Shown: one piece after another, positions 51,967 through 62,700 of the stretch | Position numbering within the stretch: position 1 is the first letter of the stretch | Layout: each line of letters begins with the position of its first letter | From: Streptomyces griseus subsp. griseus | GTDB lineage: Bacteria > Actinomycetota > Actinomycetes > Streptomycetales > Streptomycetaceae | Assembly: GCF_000720255.1 (NCBI RefSeq) | Contig: NZ_JOJE01000008.1 | Location: forward strand, 62,001-126,000 | DNA: 64,000 bases | Direction of reading: 5' to 3' | Position numbers and translations under genes: made by a program | The notes under the pieces: model-generated | What the model was told of the DNA's origin: nothing | Seen by the model: the letters and a program-made list of their open reading frames with translations, nothing else | Databases searched by the model: none

Positions 51967-52346
51967 CCTCGCTGTGTACGTGCGTCGGCCCGGACGACGG
52001 GCGCGAGCGCTCAGGATCGGTCTGAGGGATCGGAGGAGGGTGGGCCAGGTTTCCCCTCCGTCCGCTTCCCCGGAAGGCTATCGATCGCCCCCCGCCCCTT
52101 CCGCGCGCCGGCGACGACGCGGGACGCCCGGCGCGGGCCCGAGGCGACTCCCATCGCTCTTCCTTCGGGTTCACAGCCGTTCCCCGGGCGGAAAATCCGT
52201 GCGAGCCCGGAGGCCGGTTGCCACGTCGTCGACCATTGCCACGCACACCTCGCGCGGGACCTCGTCGAAACGCCGGTGTCCAGGTCGCTGGCACCCGCAT
52301 CCAGGCGCCAGACGTCTCGAAAACCGGTACGCACGCGGCTCGGCTG
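51967..52346. other. 380-bp intergenic region upstream of gamma-glutamyltransferase
   Basis: It lies between the CapA stop and the gamma-glutamyltransferase leader, both read leftward. It contains several short overlapping ORFs, none with good codon bias, RBS and family match. It presumably holds the gamma-glutamyltransferase promoter, but I could not pick one. Confidence 0.4.
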
Positions 52347-53462
52347 TCACTGACGGAGTGTGAGCGTGCCGCCCGGCGCACGGTCGATCCGGGTGCCGTG
52401 GGCGCGGCTGATCCGGTCGAGGGTGGTCCGCAGCCACTCCGCGTCCTCGGGCGAGGCGTGCTCCAGGCGCATGCGCCGGGCCTGGAAGGGCACCATCCGC
52501 ACGCTCGGCGGAGTTCCGGTCCCGGGCTCCGCCGGTACGAGCGTGACGAGGTACAGCAGCCGCAGGTCGTCCCGGTACCGCTCGTATCCGCCGATCCCCT
52601 CGTAGTCGTCGACGAAGTCCCCGCAGCCGTACAGGATGAGCCGCCCCCGGTACACCTCCAGCGGGCGCGGATGGTGCGAGGAGTGTCCGTGGACCACGTC
52701 CGTTCCGCCGTCGACGAGGGCGCGGGCGAAGCGGACCTCGTCGCGGGAGACGGCGAAGCCCCAGTTGGCGCCCCAGTGGACGGACACCACCGCGATGTCG
52801 CCGGGCCGCTTCAACGCCCCTATGCGCCCGGTGAGTTCGGCCGCAGCGGCGGCGGACGGGCCGGCCACGAGAGCCACGCCCGCCCGTCGGTCGGTCGCGG
52901 CCCACTCGGGCGGGATGCCGCTGGACGGCATCCCGCAGGAGAAGACCAGCACACGGCCGCCGTCGCGCACCGGGACGACCGCGGGCCGGCGTGCGTCCCG
53001 CGCGCTGCGGCCCGCTCCCGCCGTCCTGAGCCCGGCGTCCGCCAGGGCGGTGAGCGTCTCGTCGAGTCCGGGGTGTCCGAAGTCGAGGACGTGGTTGTTG
53101 GCCAGGGTGCAGACGTCGGGGCGGACGGCGGCCAGGCACGGCAGGTTCGCCGGGTGCATGCGGTAGTGGACCTCCTTGTCGGGCGCGAAGGAGCCGCCTT
53201 GCGCGACGCTGGTCTCCAGGTTGAGGATCCGGGCGTCGGGCGCGGCCCGGTCGAGGACGTCCAGGGCCTCGCCCCAGGGCCAGGAGTGGCTCACCGGCCG
53301 GGGGATGGGCCCGTCGGCCGCCTCGGCCAGCTCGACGTAGGCACGGGCGTCCCGGACGTACGTCTCGCGCAGCACGGGGTCGCCGGGGTGCGGGAGGATC
53401 TGGTCGACGCCCCGGCCCAGCATCACGTCACCGCAGAGGGACAGGGTGACGCTCATGGTCAC
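52347..53462 (-). CDS. CapA family metallophosphatase-fold protein
   Basis: 371 residues of the CapA/PgsA fold: LCGDVMLGRGVDQ, ILNLETSVA, TLANNHVLDFGHPGL, VSVHWGANW and HGHSSHHP are the conserved metal-site blocks. Homologues are linked to poly-gamma-glutamate assembly, but many stand-alone actinobacterial copies have no known role. No signal peptide is obvious. The start GTG 53462 (or ATG 53456) is 8 bp after the phosphoribosyltransferase-hydrolase stop, so they form an operon. Confidence 0.87.
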   Translation of the reverse strand: MTMSVTLSLCGDVMLGRGVDQILPHPGDPVLRETYVRDARAYVELAEAADGPIPRPVSHSWPWGEALDVLDRAAPDARILNLETSVAQGGSFAPDKEVHYRMHPANLPCLAAVRPDVCTLANNHVLDFGHPGLDETLTALADAGLRTAGAGRSARDARRPAVVPVRDGGRVLVFSCGMPSSGIPPEWAATDRRAGVALVAGPSAAAAAELTGRIGALKRPGDIAVVSVHWGANWGFAVSRDEVRFARALVDGGTDVVHGHSSHHPRPLEVYRGRLILYGCGDFVDDYEGIGGYERYRDDLRLLYLVTLVPAEPGTGTPPSVRMVPFQARRMRLEHASPEDAEWLRTTLDRISRAHGTRIDRAPGGTLTLRQ

Positions 53463-53470
53463 GGGCCGGG

Positions 53471-54796
53471 TCAGGCCGCCGCGGGAGCCGGTGCCATGTG
53501 GTCGGTGAACCAGTCCCGGGCCAGCTCCATGACCTGCTCCAGGGCGCCGGGTTCCGCGAAGAGGTGGGTGGCGCCGGGGACGACCGCGAGCCGGTTCTCG
53601 CAGCGCAGCCGGGTCTGTGCCTGCTGATTCACCTCGAGCACCTGCTGGTCGCGCCCGCCGACGACGAGCAGCGTGGGTGCCGTCACCTCCGGCAGCCGTG
53701 GCCCCGCCAGGTCCGGCCGGCCGCCCCGGGAGACGATCGCGGCGATCCGCGCCCCCGGCTCGGCGGCCGCCCCGAGTGCCGCGGCCGCGCCGGTGCTGGC
53801 GCCGAAGTAGCCGACGGGGAGCCCCTCGGTGCCGGGCTGTCCCCGCAGCCAGCGGGTGGCGTCCGCCAGGCGGCGGGCCAGCAGGACGGTGTCGAAGACG
53901 TTGGCCCGGTCGACTTCCTCCTCCTCGGTGAGCAGGTCGAACAGCAGGGTCGCGAGCCCGGCCCGGTTCAGCCCGGCGGCGACGAAGCGGTTACGGGGGC
54001 TGTGCCGGCTGCTGCCGCTCCCGTGTGCGAAGGCCACGACCCCGGGTGCGCCCTCGGGTACCGTCAGCCGCCCGGGCAGCACCGCGGCTCCGGCCCGCAC
54101 GTCCACTTCCCGGTCCTCGGGCGGGGCGTGGTACGGCGCGGTGCGGGCCTCGCGGGCCGGCCGGGCGGCGGCCGCTTCCAGGCAGGCGACGACCTCGTCG
54201 TCGCCGGTCTGGGTGAAGTCGTCGTAGTACGGGCCGATGGCGAAGAAGCCCCACGGGGTGTGCAGGCACACGAGTTCCTCGGCGTCGTCGCCCAGCCGCT
54301 CGGTCCAGTCCGGCGGCGCCACGGGGACCGCCAGCACGATCCGCGCCGCTCCGCGGGCACGGGCGATCCAGCAGGCGGCGCGCGCCGTCGAGCCCGTGGC
54401 CACGCCGTCGTCGACGACCACGGCCGTACGGCCCTGGAGCCCGACGGGTGCCCTGCTGCCCCGGTAGCGCCGGGCCCGGCTCTCCAGTACGGCCCGCTCC
54501 CGCTCCTCGACCCGGGCCAGCCGGCCGGGGGTGACGCCGGCGCTGCGCAGCACGTCCTCGTTGATCACCCGGGCGCCGCCCTCACCGATCGCGCCCATGC
54601 CCAGTTCGGGCTGATACGGCACGCCCAGCTTGCGCACCAGACAGACGTCGAGGGGTGCGCCGAGCGCCTCCGCGACCTCGGCGGCAACGGGGACACCTCC
54701 TCGTGGCAGTCCCAGGACGACCGCGTCGGCGCCCCTGAGGTGGGTGAGCCGGGCGGCCAGCTGCCGGCCGGCGTCATGACGATCGGTGAAGTACAC
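53471..54796 (-). CDS. phosphoribosyltransferase fused to dienelactone-hydrolase-like alpha/beta hydrolase
   Basis: 441 residues. The N-terminal half (1-210) is a type I PRT domain with the PRPP loop VVVDDGVATGSTA. The C-terminal half (about 220-441) is an alpha/beta hydrolase with AHGSGSSRHSPRN, a GASTGAAAAL nucleophile elbow (Ser), an Asp in VVGGRDQQV and a His in GATHLF. GTG 54796 is chosen because GAGGAGGG lies at 54805-54812. The much longer frame upstream is antisense to polX. The substrate of neither half is known. Confidence 0.88.
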   Translation of the reverse strand: MYFTDRHDAGRQLAARLTHLRGADAVVLGLPRGGVPVAAEVAEALGAPLDVCLVRKLGVPYQPELGMGAIGEGGARVINEDVLRSAGVTPGRLARVEERERAVLESRARRYRGSRAPVGLQGRTAVVVDDGVATGSTARAACWIARARGAARIVLAVPVAPPDWTERLGDDAEELVCLHTPWGFFAIGPYYDDFTQTGDDEVVACLEAAAARPAREARTAPYHAPPEDREVDVRAGAAVLPGRLTVPEGAPGVVAFAHGSGSSRHSPRNRFVAAGLNRAGLATLLFDLLTEEEEVDRANVFDTVLLARRLADATRWLRGQPGTEGLPVGYFGASTGAAAALGAAAEPGARIAAIVSRGGRPDLAGPRLPEVTAPTLLVVGGRDQQVLEVNQQAQTRLRCENRLAVVPGATHLFAEPGALEQVMELARDWFTDHMAPAPAAA

Positions 54797-54919
54797 GGTC
54801 CGGCCCTCCTCGCACGGCCCCGCACCTCCATCCTGCACCTGCGCGCAGGGAAAGCGCAGTGTGGCCCGGGGTGCGGTCGGTGCCGGGCGGGCCCGCCGCG
54901 CGGTTCCTAGACTGTGGAC

Positions 54920-56647
54920 ATGGTCCGGCCCAACGACGAGGTCGAGGCGCTCCTGCAGGAGTACGCGGACCTCGTCGCCGTCACCGGAGGCGACGCGTTC
55001 AAGGCCCGCGCCTACGAGAAGGCCGCACGCGCGATCGGCGGCCACCCCGCCGACGTCTCCCGCCTCGACGTCGCGGGACTGCGGGAGATCCCGGGCGTGG
55101 GCAGGTCGATCGCCGAGAAGGTCGTCGAGTACTTCCGTACCGGCACCGTCGCCGCCGTCGAGGAGCGGCGGGCCGAGATCCCGGCGGGGGTGCGGCAGCT
55201 GATGACCATCCCCACCCTCGGCCCGAAGAAGGCCATGGCGCTCTACGAGGACCTGCGCATCTCCTCGGTGGGCGAGCTGACCGACGCCATCAGGGACGAG
55301 CGGCTGCGCGACCTGAAGGGCTTCGGGGAGCGCACCGAGGAGAACATCCTGCACGGCATCGCCCTGATGCGGCAGGCCGGCGAGCGGATCCTGCTGAGCA
55401 CCGCCACGGAGGCCGCCGAGGAGATCGTCGCGGCGCTCTCGGGGATCGACGGCTGCGAGAACTGCGCTCCCGCCGGGTCGCTGCGCCGCGTGAAGGAGAC
55501 GGTCGGCGACATCGACGTCCTCGTCGCCGCCGACCGCTCGGAGCCCTTCATGGCCGCGCTCACCGGGCTGCCCTCCACAGCCGAGGTGATCGCACACGGC
55601 CGGAAGAAGACCTCGGTCCGTACCGTCCAGGGCGTCCAGGTGGACCTGCGGGTGGTGCCGCCGGACTCGTGGGGTGCCGCCCTGCAGTACTTCACCGGCT
55701 CGAAGGCGCACAACATCCGCACCCGTACGATCGCCGTCCGCATGGGGCTGAAGCTCTCCGAGTACGGCCTGTTCGAGAACGAGGGCGGCCGGCGGGTCGC
55801 CTCCCGGTCCGAGGACGAGGTGTACGCCAGGCTGGGCCTGCCGTGGATCCCGCCCACGCTGCGCGAGGACCGGGGGGAGATCGAGGCAGGGCTGCGCGGC
55901 GAGCTGCCCGAAGTGGTGACGGAGGCCGACATCAAGGGTGACCTGCACACCCACACCGACCTCACCGACGGCCTCGCCCCGCTGGAGGAGATGGTGGCGG
56001 CGGCCGCCGGACGGGGGTACGCGTACTACGCGGTCACCGATCACGCGCCGGACATGTACATGCAGCGCATGACGGACGCGAAGATGCTCGCCCAGCGCGA
56101 GCAGGTGCGCTCACTCGACGGCGCTCACGGCGGGATGCGGCTGCTGCACGGCAGCGAGCTGAACATCGGCCCCGACGGCGAGGTCGACTGGCCCGACGAC
56201 TTCCTCGCGGGCTTCGACCTCTGCGTGGCCTCGGTGCACTCCCACTTCGGCCTCGGCCGGGAGGCGATGACCCGGCGGATCGTACGCGCCTGCGAGCACC
56301 CTCACGTCCATGTCATCGGCCACCCGACCACCCGTCTGATCGGCAGACGGCCCGGGATCGACGCCGACCTCGACGCGGTGTTCGCCGCCTGCGCCCGCAC
56401 GGGTACGGCCCTGGAGATCAACGCCCAGCCCGACCGGCTCGACCTCGGCGACGAGGACATCCTCCGGGCCCGCAGCCTCGGGGCGAAGTTCGCCGTCGAC
56501 AGCGACGCCCACTCCTTGCGCCACCTCGACCACATCCGCTACGGGATCGGTCTGGCCCAGCGCGGCTGGCTCACCCCGGACGACGTGATCAACACCTGGC
56601 CCCTGCGGCGGTTGCGCCGGTTCCTGCGCAAGGGCCGGTCCGACTGA
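54920..56647 (+). CDS. polX: DNA polymerase X family with PHP exonuclease domain
   Basis: 575 residues. The N-terminal 8-kDa and HhH region (ALREIPGVGRSIAEKV; IPTLGPKKAMALYE) is followed by the Pol beta palm with catalytic Asp pair in GDIDVLVA and VQVDLRVV. The C-terminal PHP domain starts DLHTHTDLTDG and continues with VTDHAP and DSDAHS, a metal-dependent 3'-5' exonuclease. It acts in gap filling and base-excision repair. The start is the ATG at 54920 (GTG 54914 is possible). It diverges from the phosphoribosyltransferase gene across 123 bp. Confidence 0.94.
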   Translation: MVRPNDEVEALLQEYADLVAVTGGDAFKARAYEKAARAIGGHPADVSRLDVAGLREIPGVGRSIAEKVVEYFRTGTVAAVEERRAEIPAGVRQLMTIPTLGPKKAMALYEDLRISSVGELTDAIRDERLRDLKGFGERTEENILHGIALMRQAGERILLSTATEAAEEIVAALSGIDGCENCAPAGSLRRVKETVGDIDVLVAADRSEPFMAALTGLPSTAEVIAHGRKKTSVRTVQGVQVDLRVVPPDSWGAALQYFTGSKAHNIRTRTIAVRMGLKLSEYGLFENEGGRRVASRSEDEVYARLGLPWIPPTLREDRGEIEAGLRGELPEVVTEADIKGDLHTHTDLTDGLAPLEEMVAAAAGRGYAYYAVTDHAPDMYMQRMTDAKMLAQREQVRSLDGAHGGMRLLHGSELNIGPDGEVDWPDDFLAGFDLCVASVHSHFGLGREAMTRRIVRACEHPHVHVIGHPTTRLIGRRPGIDADLDAVFAACARTGTALEINAQPDRLDLGDEDILRARSLGAKFAVDSDAHSLRHLDHIRYGIGLAQRGWLTPDDVINTWPLRRLRRFLRKGRSD

Positions 56648-56752
56648 AGCATCACGTGCCGGACATAACGGGACACATGACGTATCGTCAACCGGCCTCC
56701 GTCACCGCGCCGGTACGGAGCGAGTTCGCCCTTCCGAACCACACGCAGGCAT

Positions 56753-57481
56753 GTGAAACTGTCGTCCCGTCCGCAGTGCGGACCCCTCCGCACCGACCCC
56801 CACGAAAAGTGCGCCGTGCGTTCTCTCCCCCTGCCGCTCACCCTGACCGCGCGCCTGTCCCCCGTCGCCGTGCTCGCCTGCGCGGGCTGGGCACTGGCGT
56901 CCGGACCGCTCGCTCCGGCGCCGGCCGCCGAGCACGGGACGGCCGCCAAGACGGGTACGCAGGCGTCGGCCACGGCCCCGTCGACCACGGCGCAGACCAA
57001 GACGTACGCGGCGGCCCCCGCGCCGTGCGCCGGCGTCACCGGGAGCACGGTCAAGTCACTGGTGCCGGGCGCCAAGGCGGGCGGCAAGGAGATCCCCTCG
57101 ACGGACACGCAGGTGCGCCGCACCTGCTCGTGGAACGCGCTCAAGGGGTACGACTACCGCTGGCTCGACGTCTCCTTCGAGATCACCGGCTCGGACGACG
57201 AGGCCAAGGAGTCGTACGCCGATCGCGTGAAGGAGCACAGCGGCGGAGGGGACGTCCCCGGGCTCGGCGACTCGGCGTACTCCGTCGTGAACCTCACCAC
57301 CGAGGACAAGCAGCAGACCCGCGAGGGCGTGGTGCTGGTCCGTGCCTCCAACGCGCTGGTGATCATCACCTACAACGGCAGTGACTTCGAGTCGAAGAAG
57401 GCACCCAGTACGGACGTGATCAACAAGGGTGCCATCAAGGCCGCGAAGGACGCGGTGGCCGCGCTGGAGGACGGCCGGTAG
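56753..57481 (+). CDS. secreted or lipid-anchored protein, DUF3558-like
   Basis: 242 residues if started at GTG 56753; GTG 56816 gives 221 residues and a better N-terminus. A hydrophobic segment (TARLSPVAVLACAGWALA) contains a lipobox-like VLAC, so it is probably a lipoprotein. An Ala/Thr-rich linker precedes a C-terminal domain with Cys in APCAGV and RRTCSW and a DVPGLGDSAYSV motif, resembling DUF3558 proteins of unknown function. A hairpin overlaps its stop codon. Confidence 0.78.
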   Translation: MKLSSRPQCGPLRTDPHEKCAVRSLPLPLTLTARLSPVAVLACAGWALASGPLAPAPAAEHGTAAKTGTQASATAPSTTAQTKTYAAAPAPCAGVTGSTVKSLVPGAKAGGKEIPSTDTQVRRTCSWNALKGYDYRWLDVSFEITGSDDEAKESYADRVKEHSGGGDVPGLGDSAYSVVNLTTEDKQQTREGVVLVRASNALVIITYNGSDFESKKAPSTDVINKGAIKAAKDAVAALEDGR

Positions 57482-57490
57482 AACCGGCCG
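57472..57490. terminator. short bidirectional hairpin over the stop codon
   Basis: CGGCCGGT (57472-57479) pairs with ACCGGCCG (57483-57490) around a 3-nt loop. It contains the TAG stop of the DUF3558-like gene and separates it from the convergent NCS1 permease, 28 bp away. Confidence 0.55.
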
Positions 57491-57509
57491 CCCTCCGCCC
57501 GGGCTCGCG

Positions 57510-59036
<1,527 letters not shown>

Positions 59037-59090
59037 GGGCAGGCCAATCAAACGAGGGGCGGATCCGGAAAGGCCGTGCGGGTCTCCGGC

Positions 59091-59120
59091 CCCCTCCCCG
59101 CCGGAAGGGGCGGGGAGGGG
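59091..59120. terminator. hairpin between LLM oxidoreductase and permease genes
   Basis: CCCCTCCCCGCC (59091-59102) pairs perfectly with GGCGGGGAGGGG (59109-59120). It may attenuate transcription from the catabolic genes into the permease. Confidence 0.6.
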
Positions 59121-59166
59121 AGAACTGGAGTGGGGGGTGGGGTGGTGTCGATCCTGGTTGGGTGCG

Positions 59167-60186
59167 TCAGCCGTTGACGGCGGGGATCACCGTCGTGCCG
59201 TACACGTCGATGACCTTCTCCTGCGCGTCGTGCATGTCGTAGACGGCGAACTGGTCGACGCCCAGCTCGCGCAGCGCGTTCAGCTTCTCGATGTGCTTCT
59301 CGACCGGGCCGATGAGACAGAACCGGTCGACGATCTCGTCGGGCACGAACTGGGTGTCCGGGTTGTCGGCGCGCCCGTGGTGGGAGTAGTCGTACCCCTC
59401 GCGGGCCTTGATGTAGTCGGTGAGTTCGTCGGGTACGGCGGCGGAGTGCTCGCCGTACTTCGACACCAGGTCGGCGACGTGGTTGCCGACCATTCCCCCG
59501 AACCACCGGCACTGCTCGCGCGCGTGGGCGAGCGCCTCCGGCGAGTCGTCGTCGGTGACGTACGCGGGGGCGGCGACGCAGATCTTCACCTCCGCCGGGT
59601 CGCGTCCGGCGGCGACGGCCGCGTCCTTGACCGCCTTCACCATGTACTCGGTGAGGTAGAGGTCGGCGAGCTGGAGGATGAACCCGTCGGCCTCCTCGCC
59701 CGTCATCTTCAGCGCCTTGGGCCCGTACGCGGCCATCCACACGGGGAGTTCGGCGCCCTCCTTGATCCAGGGGAACCTGATCACCGTACCGCCGAGGTCG
59801 GCCTCTCCCCCGCTGCCGAGGGCCCGGATGACCTTCATCGCCTCGCTGATGCGGGCCAGCGTGTTGGGCTTGCGGCCCGCGACGCGCATCGCCGAGTCGC
59901 CGCGGCCGATGCCGCAGACCGTGCGGTTGCCGAACATGTCGTTGAGGGTGGCGAAGGTGGAGGCGGTGACCTCCCAGGTGCGGGTGCCCGGGTTGGTGAC
60001 CATGGGGCCGACCGTCAGCTCGGTGGTGTTCGCCAGGATTTGACTGTAGATCACGAACGGCTCCTGCCAGAGCACGGCGGAGTCGAACGTCCAGCCGTAG
60101 GTGAAGCCGTGCTCCTCGGCACGCTTCATCAGGCCGATGACCCGCGAGGCCGGCGGATCGGTCTGCAGGACGAGTCCGAAGTCCAT
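59167..60186 (-). CDS. LLM-class F420-dependent oxidoreductase
   Basis: A 339-residue luciferase-like TIM-barrel oxidoreductase starting MDFGLVLQTDPPASRVI. The segments TFDSAVLWQEPFVIYSQIL, GIGRGDSAMRVAGRKP and PVWMAAYGPKALKM match the F420-binding LLM group often found next to dihydropyrimidinase. In this cluster it could carry out the reduction of a pyrimidine or oxidation of a dihydropyrimidine, in place of a classical dihydropyrimidine dehydrogenase (inference). The ATG at 60186 is 11 bp after the dihydropyrimidinase stop. Confidence 0.9.
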   Translation of the reverse strand: MDFGLVLQTDPPASRVIGLMKRAEEHGFTYGWTFDSAVLWQEPFVIYSQILANTTELTVGPMVTNPGTRTWEVTASTFATLNDMFGNRTVCGIGRGDSAMRVAGRKPNTLARISEAMKVIRALGSGGEADLGGTVIRFPWIKEGAELPVWMAAYGPKALKMTGEEADGFILQLADLYLTEYMVKAVKDAAVAAGRDPAEVKICVAAPAYVTDDDSPEALAHAREQCRWFGGMVGNHVADLVSKYGEHSAAVPDELTDYIKAREGYDYSHHGRADNPDTQFVPDEIVDRFCLIGPVEKHIEKLNALRELGVDQFAVYDMHDAQEKVIDVYGTTVIPAVNG

Positions 60187-60197
60187 GTGCGCCACTC

Positions 60198-61601
60198 CTA
60201 GTTGAGGTACTGACAGGTGGACCGCGGGGTGTAGACGCCGTGTCCCGTGCGCCCGGTGAACTCCCGCTCGGTGATGACGGGTTCGCCGCGCGAGAGCACG
60301 GTCTCGACCCGGCCGGTGACGCTCTTGCCCTCGTACGCCGAGTAGTCGACGTTCATGTGGTGGGTCACCGCGGACAGGACCTGCTCGGCGTGCGGGTCGT
60401 AGATGACGACATCGGCGTCCGCGCCGGGGGCGATGGTGCCCTTCTTCGGGTACATGCCGAACATGCGGGCCGGGGTGGCGCAGGCGATCTCGATCCAGCG
60501 GCGGCGCGAGATGTGCCCGTCGACGACGGCCTGGTGGAGCAGGTCCATACGGTTCTCGACGCCCGGCAGGCCGTTGGGAATCTTGGAGAAGTCGCCCCGC
60601 CCGAGCTCCTTCTGGCCCACGAAGCAGAAGGGGCAGTGGTCGGTGGAGACCACCTGGAGGTCGTTGGTGCGCAGGCCCCGCCACAGCGCGGCCTGGTGCT
60701 CCCTCGGCCTGAGCGGGGTCGAGCACACGTACTTGGCGCCCTCGAAGTCGGGCTCGGCGAGGTTGTCGGTCGACAGGAACAGATACTGTGGGCAGGTCTC
60801 GCCGAAGACGTTCAGCCCCTCGTCGCGCGCCCGGGCCAGCTCGGCGACCGCCTCCTGCGCCGAGACGTGCACGACGTACAGGGGGGCGCCGGCGACCTGG
60901 GCCAGCTTGATCGCGCGGTGGGTGGCCTCCGCCTCCAGGAGGGCCTTGCGAACCTCGCCGTGGTAGCGCGGGTCGGTCTCGCCGCGGGCCAGCGCCTGCT
61001 CCACGAGCACGTCGATGGCGATGCCGTTCTCGGCGTGCATCATGATCAGTCCGCCGTTCTCGGCGGAGCGCTGCATGGCGCGCAGGATCTGGCCGTCGTC
61101 GCTGTAGAAGACGCCCGGGTAGGCCATGAACTGCTTGAAGGAGGTGACGCCCTCCTCGACGAGGTGGTCCATCTCCTTGAGCGTCCCCTGGTTCACATCG
61201 GAGACGATCATGTGGAAGCCGTAGTCGATCGCGCAGTTGCCCTCGGCCTTGGCGTGCCAGGCGTCCAGGCCCTCGCGCAGGGTGTGGCCGACGCTCTGCA
61301 CCGCGAAGTCGACGATCGTCGTGGTGCCGCCCCAGGCGGCGGCCCGGGTGCCGGTCTCGAAGGTGTCGGAGGCGAAGGTGCCGCCGAAGGGCAACTCCAT
61401 GTGGGTGTGGGCGTCGACGCCGCCCGGGATGACGTACTTCCCGGTCGCGTCGATGGTTCGCTCGGCAGTCCATGCTTCGGCGGCAGGGGTATTCGATGCG
61501 GCGAGGGCGGCGATACGGCCGTCCTCGATCAGGACGTCGGCGTGGATCTCGTCGGAGGCGGTGATGACGAGACCGTTCCGGATGACGGTACGGCTGCTCA
61601 T
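60198..61601 (-). CDS. dihydropyrimidinase / D-hydantoinase
   Basis: 467 residues of the cyclic amidohydrolase superfamily. Zinc ligands H65 and H67 lie in DAHTHME, the carboxylated Lys is K156 in TSFKQFMAYPG, later His are in HAENG and VVHVSAQEA, and the Asp is in STDHCPF. It opens 5,6-dihydropyrimidines (or hydantoins) to N-carbamoyl-beta-amino acids. The product is the expected substrate of the amidase encoded just upstream. The start is the ATG at 61601. Confidence 0.95.
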   Translation of the reverse strand: MSSRTVIRNGLVITASDEIHADVLIEDGRIAALAASNTPAAEAWTAERTIDATGKYVIPGGVDAHTHMELPFGGTFASDTFETGTRAAAWGGTTTIVDFAVQSVGHTLREGLDAWHAKAEGNCAIDYGFHMIVSDVNQGTLKEMDHLVEEGVTSFKQFMAYPGVFYSDDGQILRAMQRSAENGGLIMMHAENGIAIDVLVEQALARGETDPRYHGEVRKALLEAEATHRAIKLAQVAGAPLYVVHVSAQEAVAELARARDEGLNVFGETCPQYLFLSTDNLAEPDFEGAKYVCSTPLRPREHQAALWRGLRTNDLQVVSTDHCPFCFVGQKELGRGDFSKIPNGLPGVENRMDLLHQAVVDGHISRRRWIEIACATPARMFGMYPKKGTIAPGADADVVIYDPHAEQVLSAVTHHMNVDYSAYEGKSVTGRVETVLSRGEPVITEREFTGRTGHGVYTPRSTCQYLN

Positions 61602-61690
61602 GGCTTGACTCCGCTGGGGTGTAGTCGGGTGCGGGTCGTCGTGGGCTGGTCGCGCTCACGCGGCGGAAGCCGCATATCGGGCGGGATCCC

Positions 61691-61725
61691 GCGCCCCCTG
61701 AAGGGGTTCGCCCTTCAGGGGGCGC
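61691..61725. terminator. perfect hairpin between amidase and dihydropyrimidinase genes
   Basis: A 15-bp perfect stem pairs 61691-61705 with 61711-61725 around GTTCG. It lies 15 bp after the amidase stop in the direction of transcription, so the amidase may be partly uncoupled from the downstream genes. Confidence 0.75.
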
Positions 61726-61740
61726 GTGTCACCGCCCGTG

Positions 61741-62583
61741 TCAGGGGGCCGTCAGCGGGCCGTATGCCTCCGGGCGGCGGTCGCGGTAGAACTGCCAGCG
61801 GTCGCGGACCTCTCGGAGCTTGGCCAGGTCGAGGTCGCGGACGACGAGTTCGGTCTCCTTGTCGCTCGCCACCTCGCCGACGAACTGTGCCTCCGGGTCG
61901 ACGAAGTAGCTCGTCCCGTAGAAGTCGTTGTCGCCCAGGTCCTCCACACCGACCCGGTTGATCGCGCCGACGAAGTACTCGTTGGCGACGGCGGCCGCCG
62001 GCTGCTCCAGCTGCCACAGGTAGCGCGAGAGGCCACGCGAGGTGGCGGAGGGGTTGAAGACGATCTCGGCGCCCGCGAGGCCCAGGGCACGCCAGCCCTC
62101 CGGGAAGTGCCGGTCGTAGCAGATGTAGACGCCGATCCTGCCGACGGCCGTGTCGAAGACCGGCCAGCCGGCGTTGCCCGGGCGGAAGTAGAACTTCTCC
62201 CAGAAACCGGGGACTTGGGGAATGTGGTGCTTGCGGTACTTGCCGAGGTACGAGCCGTCCGCGTCGATCACGGCAGCGGTGTTGTAGAGGACGCCGGGCT
62301 GTTCCTCCTCGTACATCGGCAGGATCAGGACGATGCCCAGTTCCCTCGCGAGCGCCTGGAAGCGCCCCACGATCGGGCCGTCGGGGATCTGCTCCGCGTA
62401 CTCGTAGAACGCCTTGTCCTGGACCTGGCAGAAGTAGGGTCCGTAGAACAGCTCCTGGAAGCACAGGACCTGGGCACCCTGCGCGGCCGCGTCGCGGGCC
62501 GCCTGCTCGTGAACCTGGATCATCGATTCCTTGTCGCCGGTCCAGGCGGTCTGGAAGACGGCGGCACGGATCACTCTGCTCAT
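61741..62583 (-). CDS. nitrilase-superfamily amidase, probable beta-ureidopropionase
   Basis: 280 residues with the Glu-Lys-Cys triad E44 (FQELFYG), K118 (GKYRKHHIP) and C155 (YICYDRHFPEG). The match is closest to N-carbamoyl-beta-alanine/N-carbamoylputrescine amidohydrolases. In this cluster it should release ammonia, CO2 and a beta-amino acid from the dihydropyrimidinase product. The ATG at 62583 is read away from the PucR gene and is fronted by two CACSGTGTCACG repeats. Confidence 0.92.
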   Translation of the reverse strand: MSRVIRAAVFQTAWTGDKESMIQVHEQAARDAAAQGAQVLCFQELFYGPYFCQVQDKAFYEYAEQIPDGPIVGRFQALARELGIVLILPMYEEEQPGVLYNTAAVIDADGSYLGKYRKHHIPQVPGFWEKFYFRPGNAGWPVFDTAVGRIGVYICYDRHFPEGWRALGLAGAEIVFNPSATSRGLSRYLWQLEQPAAAVANEYFVGAINRVGVEDLGDNDFYGTSYFVDPEAQFVGEVASDKETELVVRDLDLAKLREVRDRWQFYRDRRPEAYGPLTAP

Positions 62584-62645
62584 CGGGACCTCCGGTCGCT
62601 CGGTGTGCGAGAAGGCTAGGAAGTCCCAAAGCAGGCTTTGAGTTG

Positions 62646-62689
62646 CACCGTGTCACGTTTGCGGGCGTGTGGCGTGCCACGGTGTCACG
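62646..62689. promoter_or_regulatory. direct repeats upstream of the amidase gene
   Basis: CACCGTGTCACG (62646-62657) and CACGGTGTCACG (62678-62689) are 32 bp apart, three helical turns. A GTGGC-GT-GCCAC palindrome (62669-62680) overlaps the second. They are candidate binding sites of the adjacent PucR regulator, 60-100 bp upstream of the amidase start. Confidence 0.5.
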
Positions 62690-62700
62690 CCTTCGCCGTC

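Noticed and set aside
52011..52334. 107-codon minus-strand ORF between CapA and gamma-glutamyltransferase genes
   Set aside because: Composition and lack of RBS or family match suggest chance. A second short frame here ending RARTDFPPGERL is equally unsupported.
54797..56044. N-terminal 416-codon extension of the phosphoribosyltransferase-hydrolase frame
   Set aside because: It is antisense to the well-supported polX gene. GTG 54796 has a strong RBS and begins the PRT domain correctly.
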